Shown: positions 36,690-47,523, numbered from the stretch's first letter. The stretch is DNA of 64,000 bases from Sporodiniella umbellata (GCA_025677835.1 JAIXMR010000014.1:248001-312000); one strand, 5' to 3'. Translations and numbers: made by a program. The notes: a model not told the origin generated them from the letters alone.

Positions 36690-36830
36690 CGAAGTCTGCC
36701 TGCCTGCCCATGCAGAAAAATAAAATGTCCAGACCGTCCGCTTGTCTGGACATGCAAAAATAGAATGTCCAGACTGTCCGCTTGTCTGGACATGCAGAAA
36801 AATAAAATGTCCAGACTGCCCACCTGAACA
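36690..36830. repeat. Tandem ~41-nt repeat with internal inverted repeats (left end of a putative element)
   Basis: Three consecutive units begin CATGCA at 36709, 36751 and 36791 (42, 40 and about 40 nt). Units 1 and 2 each contain a perfect inverted repeat: ATGTCCAGAC at 36725-36734 pairs with GTCTGGACAT at 36744-36753, and the same arms recur at 36765-36774 and 36784-36793, each around a nine-base loop ending GTCCGCTT. Unit 3 keeps the left arm and then diverges. Related motifs lie in opposite orientation at 39469-39538. Confidence 0.88.
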
Positions 36831-36881
36831 AAAAAAACGATATTACCACAGGGATTTTCTTTCGTACTACAACGTTTTTAT

Positions 36882-38469
36882 AATGGTTGATTCTGATTTG
36901 TTTCCGTGTACACATGAAAACTGTACTGATGCCTTCAAAAATCAAAAAACCTTTTTTAACCATATTAATAAGAATCAATACAAACTGAATGTATTTCTTT
37001 TATATTTTTAAAGCCATATATTACATATAAATAAAACAGATTATGATATTATATGTAAAGTTCTAATAAACTACTAAATTCGAAAATCTTTTTAATTTCA
37101 GTTTTCTTTTTTTTTTCTTAGTTATTGTATATTATTGTTTGTTTCGAAATACCTCTTTCCATCTATTCTTTCAGTAGTGGAGGTGTATTATGATAATTTT
37201 TCTCCTTTAATTTAAAAGGGCACGTCGTAAGTTCTGGCAACTTACACCTATTTTTCTTTTTGATTATTTTCTATAAGAATATGATAATTTTGTGATATGC
37301 ATCGATTTTCAATGACTATTAACAACTAAAATATGTTGTCAATTTCAGGAGAGATGAAGGTAATTAGAACTATCGTAAGCATTAATGTAATACTTTTGTC
37401 TTTTTTTATTTAGATGAAATACATGTCGAACTTGAACGGAAAGAAGACTGTCTGTTATATCCATATTGCACGAAAACCTTCAAACCATGCTCGGCAATCA
37501 GAAAGCATTTGGATAGACTTGGAGGGAAATGTGAAATCAAAAAAGGTACGAGATTAAAAAAATGCAAGACTTGTCAGGCACTCAGTTCTTTTCGTTCTAT
37601 TTTCAGTACTCTTCCAACCCCGATTTTAATGATAAAGACGATGTAGTTCATATTCCTTTGCCAGGTTGTCCATCATATGAAGATTCTTTACCAGTTCCTC
37701 CTGACCCTAGCTAACTTCACTCTTTCGCTGAAGCAGTTGTCCAGGGTTGTCAATCTATGGAAGCCAGTGAAGACGAAAAGCCCAAAAATGAGTGAATCAT
37801 TGAGAAATAACAGATTGAACCGATGGCTCTGATTGAAGATAACGAATCACCCCAGAAAGCAGAATATAACACTTTCACCCATGCGGCAAACATTCAGCGT
37901 ATGACAAGCAAACGGTTCATTTCCCACCCGATTGTCCCGGCAAAGCGAAAACTGCGAAAAAGTTCCTCGGATGAGATCCTGGTGACAACATTTTCTCATT
38001 TAATCCACTCGTCTCCTCTTCGCGGTGTCTTATTGCAACGACAATATTTTGAAGTCAATCACCAAGTCTGTCTAATGCTGAATTCTGACTGGAAGCGAAT
38101 GCCAAATATCAAATATGCATGTGCTCAAGCTCTGTTGGATGTATCTTGGTGAATGAAAAAGCTGGGCATGCTGTTCTTGTGAATACTCTTGAAGCTTATT
38201 GCCGCCTACGCTCAGTGGATATTCACCGTGAACTGTCCAATCAACATGAATCTATCCCGCCTCCAATGTCTTATTACGAGGATGTCTGGCCATGTGTGTT
38301 GACTACTAGTGATGGAGAAAAATTGACTATTGGAACGCAAACGATGAATGCTTTGATAACCTCGACTATCCGGCTAGATATCAGGGAAGAACCAAAAGTT
38401 GGACCAACCACATGCATGGCAGATTTCCGATCCAAAATAATCCGAATCTACATTAATCATGCAAGCTGA
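36882..38469 (+). pseudogene. Degenerate C2H2 zinc-finger locus, probably the body of a mobile element
   Basis: From the ATG at 36882 a finger-like stretch reads FPCTHENC, then twelve residues to a His (FNHINKNQ); the last His of a C2H2 finger appears replaced. A second candidate finger lies at about 37437-37550 after an AG acceptor near 37413 (CLLYPYC with His and Cys downstream). A frame at 37823-38152 (LNSDWKRMPNIKYACAQALL) is followed, in another frame, by 38158-38469 (NEKAGHAVLVNTLEAYCRLR, later PPPMSYYEDVWPCVLTTSDG). The switch needs a one-base shift near 38130-38155. Stops at about 37711 and 37794 also interrupt it. I do not know the family. The coherent composition across frames shows that this was coding sequence that has decayed. 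Confidence 0.55.
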
Positions 38470-39089
38470 GAAAAAGCTATAAAGCTCTCGAAGGATAACA
38501 CGACAAGACAATTGAAACAATTCAATTTGACCATTCAATTGCGACGGATTCGTTCACAATTTCACTAGCCTTCATCTTATTACTTGGTTCGTGTGTCAAG
38601 CTTTTTGGCAACACCATTCTCTTGCCAACCACTCTCGGCTTTTACCTATAAGAATCATGAAAATGGGAACTGTAATGACTTGGTACTGTTATTCTTCTAT
38701 TACCATTACCCAGTGTTTATTACATTACTCTGTTACTGCATTCCATCTTGGATATTCAATTTGATTGAACACTCTTACTTCATAAAAGAGTATAAATACT
38801 CTTTGTCAATTTATTCAAGAAGTAAATCATTACATATTCCTTTTACTATCCAAGTATTCCTTCTTAGGCTGTCCGTCTATTCTGTTTCCTTTTATTTGCC
38901 TCGCTCTTGCAGGTCCGCTTCGTCTGTAAGCTCTATTGTCCAGAAGTTCCTCTACAAGTCCTTGACGCCACACTTCTCCCTTCCGAAGTTGTGTCGATCC
39001 AAACCTGAACTTTCCGGCTCTTCCCTTTCCCTGTTTGAAGACACAACTCTTACAGGAACAACAAAACCGATTCTTATGAAAAGGCATCC

Positions 39090-39395
39090 ATGATAGCCTC
39101 ACGGTTATTCAAGCTGACTGCACACCAAGTTTTATCTGTACCCAAACCGTCGTTATCAAAAACACAAGTGAATCAACTGGTTTCCCAATGTACAATTGGA
39201 AAAGCTCGAGATATACTTGTGAACATTGAATCATCTTTTAACAACACCGATGATATACTGATTTTGCACAACCGCGAATTGAACAATAGCTTAACTCAAC
39301 TTGCCTCACTCATGTCATCTGACATTGCAAAAGCCAACAAGTCATATATCATACCCAATATTCAAAAGAGATTAAAAGCATTACTGGAAGAATAA
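39090..39395 (+). CDS. Hypothetical 101-aa frame at the right side of the element
   Basis: ATG at 39090, stop at 39395. The composition is ordinary, predicted helical (LNNSLTQLASLMSSDIAKAN), and ends in a basic helix (QKRLKALLEE). I recognise no family. It lies just inside the right-hand motif cluster at 39469-39538 and downstream of the decayed zinc-finger locus, so it may be the last exon of the same element. The overlapping frame 38584-39093 is in a different frame and looks less protein-like. Confidence 0.35.
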   Translation: MIASRLFKLTAHQVLSVPKPSLSKTQVNQLVSQCTIGKARDILVNIESSFNNTDDILILHNRELNNSLTQLASLMSSDIAKANKSYIIPNIQKRLKALLEE

Positions 39396-39468
39396 AAGAA
39401 ATGTTTTCAGTGCTGAAATGGGATTTTTTTTTAATTCGACAACTTGGTGCTCATGTTATTTTTAGGTG

Positions 39469-39538
39469 TGTCCAGACAGGCGGGCATTCTGAGCATTTTT
39501 TTTTTTTTTTTTTTACTTTGCATGCCCAGTCAGACAAG
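39469..39538. repeat. Inverted counterpart of the tandem array (right end of the putative element)
   Basis: Two motifs flank a 22-nt T run. TGTCCAGAC begins at 39469 and is followed by AGGCGGGCA; read on the minus strand this gives GCCCGCCTGTCTGGACA, matching the GTCCGCTTGTCTGGACA of the left array at 14 of 17 bases. At 39515-39538 the minus strand reads CTTGTCTGACTGGGCATGCAAAG, similar to the array unit CTTGTCTGGACATGCAAAA. Orientation is opposite to the left array, as expected for the two ends of one element. Confidence 0.6.
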
Positions 39539-39671
39539 TTTTTTTTTTTTAACTGCTTTACTGGCATACAATGCAGCTGTTGCATTATAACAAAGGGGAG
39601 TGAAAAGTTATAACACGAGTATGAAAGGTTATAAACATGAAATGGTTTTTCCAGATAGATCAAAGTCCTGC

Positions 39672-39711
39672 CACGGGTGGGTTTCTAATCAATGCTTACT
39701 TTCTACAAGAA
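39672..39711 (-). pseudogene. Fragment of POP1 exon 5 in repeat copy 2
   Basis: The bases from GCCAC at 39670 to CTACAAGA near 39710 match POP1 32994-33034, covering the start of exon 5 and its acceptor site. There are about five differences, all transitions. The fragment is followed directly by an A run and then the POP1 upstream repeat, so exons 1-4 and their introns (about 650 bp) are missing. It cannot code for POP1. Confidence 0.8.
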
Positions 39712-39714
39712 AAA

Positions 39715-40425
39715 AAAAATTGACAGCACAAAATGATTTTGTTTCAAGCACCGAAGTGTTGACCAAGCTAAAAACCCTTCGAGACAGGTCGTATTTAGAG
39801 TGCTGATCGAAAATGTTCAAGAAGCGGCTAATCAGAGCTACCGTGCCTCCCGTACTGTACAAAAGAAAAAAAGTCAATTCTGCACGACAAGAAAAAAGGG
39901 AAGGAAAAACGAGTGTTATGAACATTTGATCTGGTTTATGTTGATGAGCAAGCCCCGAGAGAGTTGAACACAGGCTCACGTCATTTCTGCGGTCTCCCGG
40001 GGGAGAAACCATCTATCCTGCATAGGAAAAGGGTCAATGGCAGTATCCAATCACGTTTCTGTACCTATCCGCCAATCAACGGTTTCCCCTTTTAGCAATT
40101 CCGCCAATCAGATAAGACAAGGTAACCACTGAAAATTCCACAGCCAAACCAAAAAAAAAAAAGAGGCCACTTTTTTGATTGTTTTGATGAGTCATTCAAA
40201 GCACTTTTATTTTTGAAAATTTCCTTATTAGACAGCAGTTTTGCTGCCTGTCATGTGATTTCTGTGTGTAATCAACCCAAAGGAAAAACTAAAAAAAGGG
40301 TGTCTCCCTTTGAAACGTTTGGGACAAAAAAAGGAAATAAGAGTCTTTTAGGCGAACAAAGCCCCAGCCAGCATGATTGAAGGCCTTTTTTTTTTTTTTT
40401 TGTCTTTTCTGCTTTATCAGGGAGA
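39715..40425. repeat. Direct repeat copy 2: duplicated POP1 upstream region
   Basis: Same orientation as copy 1 at 33690-34400 and about 97-98% identical by eye. It begins after a short A run at TTGACAGC and ends near ATCAGGGAG at 40424. Beyond this the two sequences share nothing obvious. Copy 2 now sits upstream of the plus-strand GNAT gene (ATG 41184), while copy 1 sits upstream of POP1 on the minus strand. Confidence 0.93.
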
Positions 40426-41183
40426 TAAGCTTTAAGAGCAAAAATAAATAAAAAAAAAAAAAAACCTGTTTTTATATAAGCGGAACCTTAGAATGCAAAG
40501 TATCTATTTCTTGGCTCCTGCGTTTTATTCTTTGTTTAGAGCTAATACTTATATGGAAGGGTTGTCATGGGAACAAAAGGAAAAAAAAAAAAAAAAAAAA
40601 AAAGAGGAGAGGGTAAATGTTCTCGTTGGCTGTACAAAAACATTTGTTTTTGCAGCAAGGAGAGAGAGTCTAGACCGTAGAAATAGAACGTTTTTTGTAC
40701 AACCCAACGCATTATCCACAAGCAAACAGCAGAATTAAGCTTTTTTTTTTTTTTGGTGAAAAAGTGTTTTAAAGACCTAGTAAAATAAGGAAAAGAAGCC
40801 GAACGCCTTTGAATTTTTTTTTTTTTTTTTTTTTTTTTTGCTTTTAAAGCTTTTGTCTCCAAAAGAAGTGTTGTCTTTGTCCCACAGTCTTTCAACCTCC
40901 TCTTTTTTTTTTTTTTTTTTTTTTGAAAAAGAATCCAGATTTTTGTTATTTTAGAATCCAGTTCGACCTTTTCTTTTTTTTCGTATTTCTTTTCCTTTTC
41001 CCTCTCTTTTTTCTTAAAAAAGAAAGTCAGTTTGAAGAAAAGTTTTGTGAGGAAGCAGCCCCTTTACTTTCCACCACCCGAAAATCACCTTATTTGTTTG
41101 CCGTTTTGGCTCTTCAATCACGTCTCGCCTCGTCCGGATCGATATCCGAGCTGGACAGAACCAAACGTAGAAAGACTTTGCTG
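40426..41183. promoter_or_regulatory. Upstream region of the GNAT gene, homopolymer-rich
   Basis: Contains A or T runs at about 40450-40463, 40580-40602, 40816-40838 and 40904-40924. A frame open from 40923 runs into the GNAT first exon without an ATG. The part from about 41032 on (LLSTTRKSPYLFAVLALQSR) has a less biased composition, so an unseen upstream exon or a longer N-terminus is possible. Confidence 0.4.
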
Positions 41184-41355
41184 ATGACCGGATCCCCCTC
41201 AGCGCATCGACACCACATACGTACCGACTTTTCCAAGCAACATCTGCACCCAAAACACCTTCCCAGTCAGCCTGCTTTGCCTACTGAAATCCTACATGAC
41301 ACCCACCGCTGCATGTTTTCTATCCAGCTCGACCACCAAGGACGCTCAGGTAGAT

Positions 41356-41387
<32 letters not shown>

Positions 41388-41790
41388 TCTCAATCCGTTC
41401 ACTCTTTAACCTCGCTCTTAGCCTCTTTGCTCTATCTGCCCACCAGCCGCCAAGAGGTCATCGAGTTCTATCACACTGTAAATAAACGCAGCCTTGTTAT
41501 CACCTGCTTACCTTTTATCGTAGGAAATACCCGCCATGTATCGATACCAGGGCCTGGGTGAGCTTTTGCTCTATCGGGCATTCCAATGGGCCAAAGAAAA
41601 GAAAAAATATGTTATACCCACCTGTCCATTCATACGCAAATATCTTTCCTTGAACTTCAACATCCATCATCCGCCATATCATCCCACTACAGCCTGCAGT
41701 ACGCATCACACGAATAGCCATACCAAACACCCTAATAATAATAACAATAATAATAATAATAATCCGAGTTGTGTAAATAAAGAACAATAG
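41184..41790 (+). CDS. GCN5-related N-acetyltransferase (GNAT), small YidJ/GTT1-like type
   Basis: Exons 41184-41349, 41422-41477 and 41524-41790 give 162 aa. After a polar N-terminus the core reads MFSIQLDHQGRS, then YLPTSRQEVIEFYHTEIPAM, then YRYQGLGELLLYRAFQWAKE. Residues Arg81-x-x-Gly84-x-Gly86 form the acetyl-CoA pyrophosphate loop. The end VIPTCPFIRKYL is the characteristic C-terminal motif of this short GNAT group. The substrate is unknown. The C-terminus runs on through a His/Thr-rich stretch into ten Asn encoded by an AAT/AAC repeat (41733-41763), probably a recent microsatellite extension. Intron 1 holds CA and TA repeats (41356-41388). The start ATG is the first in frame but could be internal. 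The stop lies 61 bp from the convergent caleosin gene. Confidence 0.82.
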
Positions 41791-41851
41791 CTACAAAAAA
41801 AAAAAAAAAAACGTCCCCTTGATGATTAGAATGATTACTATGATCTGTTGT

Positions 41852-43638
41852 TTATTGATTGTGTTGTTTTAAGGAAATTAAGGTAGAAGTGGTCACAAGC
41901 TGATTGGATGGATCGTACATCATGGCGTACGTCAGGGTCCATTGGATACGGTGAACAGCCCAAGCGCCAACCTGCCACCACCGTCTTTTTTCTAAAGCGC
42001 GCATGGCACGTAAGCCATCCCAATAGCCCAGACCCTCTTCTTCTTTGCCGTAGCGGGCCACCATCTTGACCACCTTCTCTTCTGGCTGGGTTACCAACGG
42101 ACTTTCCTTGGTCAACGCACGACTCAGGTTCTTTGTATAGATCGGGAGCGCCACAATATCGTAAAGAGACCGGTAAACAAACGGAAACCTATAGGGCGAT
42201 GTTTGTGCTGAGAGTTGAAGATGCATCAGTAGGGCGGCAGGGAAGATAGTCAGCATAGGATAACTTAGACGATATAAGGCTTATGAAAGAGTCGTTAGCC
42301 GTTGATCTTTCTATCCTTTTTTTATACCAAATAAAGTATCAAAGATGGTAATTCTTCCAGAGTGTGTTTTATCAAATACTTGTAAACGGGCTTCGTAAGC
42401 ATCGCCTGCTTCTCCTTCCATCGATCGGTCCTTGCCTTCCTTGATATCCTTCTTGGTCAGATCGCTCACTTGCTCTTCTCGTTGTGCTAAAAAAAAAGAG
42501 GAGGGGGGGTTACTACGATTCCCTAGCGTCATGTCTTACCTTTTTCTTGTTCTATCAATTCATTGTTGTTGCCGTATTCAACTGGGTGTTGCTTTCTTAA
42601 TTCACGTTTACTTTTCTCTAATAAAACAGTATCTTCATCATACACAGGATGTTGGTCTACATGGGATTCAGCAGAAGGTGGGGCGTTTTCCATATTGGAG
42701 GCCGTGATGTTGGCAAACGATTGTTTCAATTCATCTACCAAGAGAGATCGTTTTAGAAAAACAAAAGTAGGCAAGAAATACCACTTACGTTCTTTGGTGT
42801 CTACCACCACCATATCTTCCTCTTCTTCTACTACCATATCAGCCGCTTGATGGAATCGGGAGATTTCACTGTAGACGGTTTTCTCGTCACTATCTGCATG
42901 TTGTTGTGCCATCAGGTTGGATTGGCCCAACGTGGGGAAATTGTCATCGTTCACAGCCAAAGGGTCTTGATTTTTGGCTGCCTTGGCTTGTTCTTCCAAC
43001 ACGTTCTGGGTACGTTCACTCAACGGTCTCAGCTCGGGTGGTACTTCTTTAGCAGCAACGCTAGCAAAACTCTGTGGGGGCACCGGTACTTTCACTAAAA
43101 CACATACAACGTCAATACACACACACAAAAACCAGTCTCGTTTTACCTGACGGTTCTTCCAACATATCTTTTACATCAGGTAGGTCTGACAGCGGGGGCA
43201 AGTCAGACGATGGTTTTTGTTCTGCCTCTTCTGCAGGCTGAGGGAGAGGGTACCCTTTATTGGCGGTGGCATCAGCAAAGGATTTATCCGGGTTGGGTGG
43301 TTCGATAGGGTCTTTTTCATAAGGATGAGCATCAGAACAAAGGGTGGTTTTGTTTTACCTGTGGTGACCATGGGCTCTTGAGAATGAATCAAATCAGCTA
43401 CACCAGAAGAAGTGGGTTCAGAGTCGGGCACACTCTCTTGAAGTGTGGGGTATTCTTCTGAAAGCTTCTTTTCATGACCTGCAATTTGCGCATAGGATGT
43501 TTCCAGTCCTGGGCTACTTTTCTCTTCTGGCTGTTTGGCTTCAGCTTTGGCTACATCGGCCCATGAGGAACCTAGTCCAGATTTTTCCATGTTATGATGG
43601 GTAGACTCTTGAAGAGTAGGAAATTCTTCTGAATTCAT
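41852..43638 (-). CDS. Caleosin-domain protein with long repeat-bearing N-terminus
   Basis: Exons 43638-43359, 43311-43147, 43094-42789, 42734-42540, 42486-42328 and 42279-41852 give 510 aa. The C-terminal third is caleosin-like: an EF-hand-type segment (about 345-365, LQVFDKTHSGRITIFDTLF), a hydrophobic/proline segment (LSYPMLTIFPAALLMH), then PIYTKNLSRA and LGYWDGLRAMRA. Caleosins sit on lipid droplets and bind calcium; some are haem peroxygenases. The canonical EF-hand final Glu is replaced by Asp. The N-terminal about 310 residues carry recurring short motifs: EEFPTLQES, EEYPTLQES and DNFPTLGQS, and SWADVAKA, SYAQIAG, SFADATA, SFASVAA and SFANITA. Their meaning is unknown; they may be docking or helical repeats. 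All five joins keep these motifs in frame. Confidence 0.85.
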
Positions 43639-44139
43639 TTCTCTCTTTTATTCCACAACGCGTCAAAAACAAACTCTTTACCCCTTTTATCCTAAACTTA
43701 CCTTGTTCAATATACAAAAAGTGTGGCTTTCCCTTTTCTTTTTTTTTTTTTTGAAAAAGAAAAAAAATAAGAAAAGAAAAAAAAAAAAAAAAAAAAAAGG
43801 CGGTTGTCAAGATTTGTGTTTTGTGCATGATTGCTCTATGATGTCATATTATCAGCACAATAGAATCACGTCATCATTGAAACGAAGTCCAGAAAGAGTA
43901 CAGATGGCGTGTAAGACTTTTGGTAGATCCCTCTCTCTCTCTCTCATCTCCCTCTTTCTTTCCCATTTCTTATACAACCAAAAGAAAGAAGAGAGTAACC
44001 AAAAGACTCTCCCCTTCTAAAAAAAAAAAAAAAAGAAAAAAAATCACGCGCGATTTGAAGATCCGTTTTGTTCACGATCAAGCCACTGCCTTTTTTTTTT
44101 TTTTTTTTTTCAAATGAAGGAACCCAATGCGAGGGAGTT
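43639..44139. other. Intergenic between caleosin start and DIS3 end
   Basis: 500 bp with several A and T runs (43737-43753, 43778-43798, 44020-44033, 44091-44110) and a CT repeat near 43930-43945. It holds the caleosin promoter and the DIS3 3' region. No gene was seen. Confidence 0.55.
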
Positions 44140-47100
44140 TTATTTCTTTGATTTCTTGGTGGTTTCTACGGCTTCATCCCCTTCTACAGGTCGTTTTAGA
44201 GAAGGATCTGGACTGATGCCTTGGACGAAAGGATGTACCAGCTTCATGTTCATCTTTTGGCGCATACCCTGCTCGTCTCCCTGCACGGTGATCTGGACTT
44301 TGACAGTATCAAAGATCTTTAGGACTACATCTTTAGCTACGAGGCTGTTGGCATCGGCGTCGTATTCAAAAGGCGTGGTTTGGTCTTCTCGGGTGGTATA
44401 GACAATCGATTCAATACCATACTTGGGCACCAACACAATAATGCCATTCTTCAGCACTCTCAGCACACGTCCCTCTTCCACCTCTACCTTGTTCTTGAAG
44501 AACAGGCTGGTAAAGAGTTCCACAGAGCTTCGTCCAGCTTGTTGCGCCATCCGATTTCGGAAATTCAAATTATCACAGAGGTCTTTCATGCTCTCCATGG
44601 CAATCAAATCACTGTCGTTGAGCGCGTCAGGATCGATGGCGGCATGAAGCAGTCGATGGACCACAACATCTAAAGAGGGGTGAGATGGTCTGGTCTTGCC
44701 TTTGTTTTGTTACCTGCATAACGACGAATGGGCGAGGTAAAGTGCGTATAGATGGGACTGGCCAAACCATAGTGCACAAATTCGGGCTCTGGCTCTGTGC
44801 CGGAACAAAAGTATTGAGCTTGCATCATACAGCGGGTGGTCATGATACGAACAAGCTTGTTAAAGTAAGGATCGTTGGGTATCTAAACAAGACGCGTGTC
44901 AGTTGTTTTCTTTGGACAAAAGATAACTTTACTTCAGCCCTATCGAGCGAATCTGCCAGTGTTTTGGAACTCGTGATATCCAGCTCAATGTTCTTTTCCA
45001 ACAGCACTTTACGAAGCTGATCAAAGTTATTTGAAGGGGGCGCTGCGTGTTTACGGAGCATGGCTGCACTTGGGAAACGGGCATAGATCTTTTTGGCGAC
45101 AGAAATATTGGCCAATAACATGAACTCTTCCACAAGCGCATTGGTTTCTTTGAGTTCCTTCATCTCTACATCCACCGGATCTTGACCATCGTTTTCAAGG
45201 TTGAATCGAACCTCGGGTGAGGATAAAGTAAGCGCGCCTGCGTCCATACGTCTCTGGCGGAAGATCTTGGCAAACTTGTTCAGCACACGAATGCCTTGGG
45301 TCACATCGTCCTGCATACGCTCATCGTCAATACGGTTCTGGGCCTCTTCGTACGTAAACGAGTGTTTGGAACAAATGATACTCTTACTAAACTCAACGTT
45401 CAAAATATCGCCGTTCTCACTCATTTCCCAGACGCAGGAGAAAGCAAGACGGTCCACGTTCGATCGCAACGAACACAGGTTGGTGCCCAGCAACGACGGC
45501 AGCATGTCAATACGCTTGTCCACCAAGTAGACAGACGTACCGCGGGATGCTGCTTCCTTATCCATAGGCACGCTCGGCTTCACAAAGTACGTCACATCTG
45601 CAATATGAACACCCACCTCAAAATGGCCGTTCGCCAAAGGACGCACATGAAGCGCGTCATCGATATCGGTACAGCCGGGAGGATCGATACTGCAGACGTT
45701 CAAATGCCGGAAATCTTTTCGGTTTTCATGATTCACATTCTCGTCCGTCACCACCCATTGATCGCCTTCGGGTGGCAAATCCGCAAGCACCGCCTTGGAA
45801 AACTCTTGGTAGGGCACGTCGTGCTCCAAAAGAAGCACTTCTGTTTCCGTTTCTCGGTCCCCAGAAGCACCTAGCGTTTTGACAAAATGTCCCAAAGGAA
45901 ACGCGGAAGTCACAGGCCAAGAGTCAATCGAAACCACAATGCGATTGCCCACCAGGTTTTGTGCTTGTGAGGTTCGGATCTTGATGGGCGGAATTCGACG
46001 GTCCAGTGCACGGAACATCACATTCACTGCAGACTGGCCCGTCGTTTTCTTGGGTACCGATTTCTTTACAATAAAACCACAATAACTATCTTTCAATTCA
46101 GTATTTCTCCTCCACAATAGAAACAAACTTTACGGTCTCCATTTCTTTCTGATAATACCAACAATCTTGCCCGTAGGCTCTCCTTCTTCTTTACAGTCTA
46201 CATCCATCGCATTCTCGTCTCTCCGTTGAATGGTCTCAATATCCTCTTCACCGTGTAGCTTTTCGTCGTCTTCTTCCTCTAGCGCTACAGAAATTCCTCG
46301 CTTCCACTCACTCTTGGGTAGCAGCTCTACAGCTACAGTGTCGCCTTGGATACACCGGTTAAAGTTTTTACGACCAAGAATGTAGATCGTCTTTGTATCT
46401 CCTTCCACTTCTCCCACCACAGTAGCCTATAGAAAAAAAAATCTCAATACATCTTTACCTTACTCACAACAAACTTACTTCCAAAACGTTGTGTGGACTG
46501 ACATTGAAAGAGGCTTGGATCAACGTTCCTTTTTTGATACCGTTTGTAATATGGGCAGGTGTCAAATGCTAGCAGGAGAAATAAGCTAAACTCCCCCTTT
46601 TTTTTTCTGGTCTATGTTTACCTCCTCATAAACAACTTGATCAGTAGCAGAGGCTTTGGGAGCGGATACCAAATCAGCTAGTTCAGGCACATCCTTTACA
46701 CTCTCGGCATATTTTATTGCTAAACATCCCGGTCGTCAATGGTATTGTACGCTTTGAATAGCTCTTACCGTTTGTAGCGACCAAACCGGTTGCAGTCGCT
46801 TTCTCTCTGTTTTCTCTATCGTCTGTCAAAAGAACAACCTGGACATCTATCTTATTAGCCTTCAAGTGATCCATATACCATTTGGCTGATACTCGAATAG
46901 CTAGTGCATCTATCCCGTTAAACAACAAAATCTCATCCATATATCTTTCGTTGATTACCTCGGTCGTTTCTATCGTTAGGTGATTCATCTTTTAAACGTT
47001 CAACAAAAGTATCTCTGGATCGTAAGTTAGCGACAATTGTACGGAGATATATATATATATGAACCTTTGATGTTCATTAGCAAACATGTAGAATCGTTTT

Positions 47101-47523
47101 GTCTTGTCTTCTAAAATTGCATTCAGTCGGTTGTATATTGCAATGTTAATGTGTCGAACTTCTTCTTTCACTGTTTGTAAAACAATAACGTCTTTAATGC
47201 TGGGATGTTCCATAAAATCAAGCTAGTTTTTTTTTTTTTTTTTGGTACAAAAATAAGAAATTGTGTCTATATTGCCTGAAAAAAAAAAGCTACTGTTCTT
47301 TTCTATTTACTTGGTTAATGAAAATGTTGGTATCAGGAATAAGATAATGAGGTTTGAAGGTGGTTGTTGATCTGGGTTCATTTGACAATAGAGGTGTGTT
47401 TTGAGTACAGGTGGTGCATGAAGAAGAAGAGCAGGGGATATCGTCTCTCAAATAGTGCTCTTTTACAACTTTGACAACGTTGCCTTTGCGTGTTCGTTTG
47501 ACAAAAGATTTAGATCTAAGCAT
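44140..47523 (-). CDS. DIS3: DIS3/Rrp44 catalytic subunit of the RNA exosome
   Basis: Ten exons: 47523-47311, 47222-47065, 47014-46959, 46900-46769, 46719-46622, 46568-46479, 46426-46134, 46085-44933, 44882-44714 and 44669-44140, giving 963 aa (human DIS3 is 958). It starts with the family signature [20 protein letters not shown], then a Cys-rich CR3-like stretch (29-42). The PIN endonuclease (about 60-190) has Asp64 in IPDTN and later DRNDRAIRV. Cold-shock/OB domains follow. The RNB 3'-5' exonuclease has Asp481, Asp487, Asp489 and Asp490 in [15 protein letters not shown], and [21 protein letters not shown]. An S1 domain and Lys-rich tail end it. Both nuclease centres look intact. Intron 2 has the unusual donor GTTCAT. 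At intron 7 the first AG would give a stop; the AG at 46086-46087 restores RPYCGFIV. Confidence 0.95.

Noticed and set aside
36709..36830. CRISPR-like array
   Set aside because: Only three adjacent units with no spacers, in a eukaryotic genome; they are plain tandem repeats with internal palindromes.
38584..39093. 169-codon frame inside the island
   Set aside because: Mostly Phe/Tyr/Ser from T-rich DNA, in a frame unrelated to the neighbouring decayed blocks; it may contain a few real codons, but I cannot support it.
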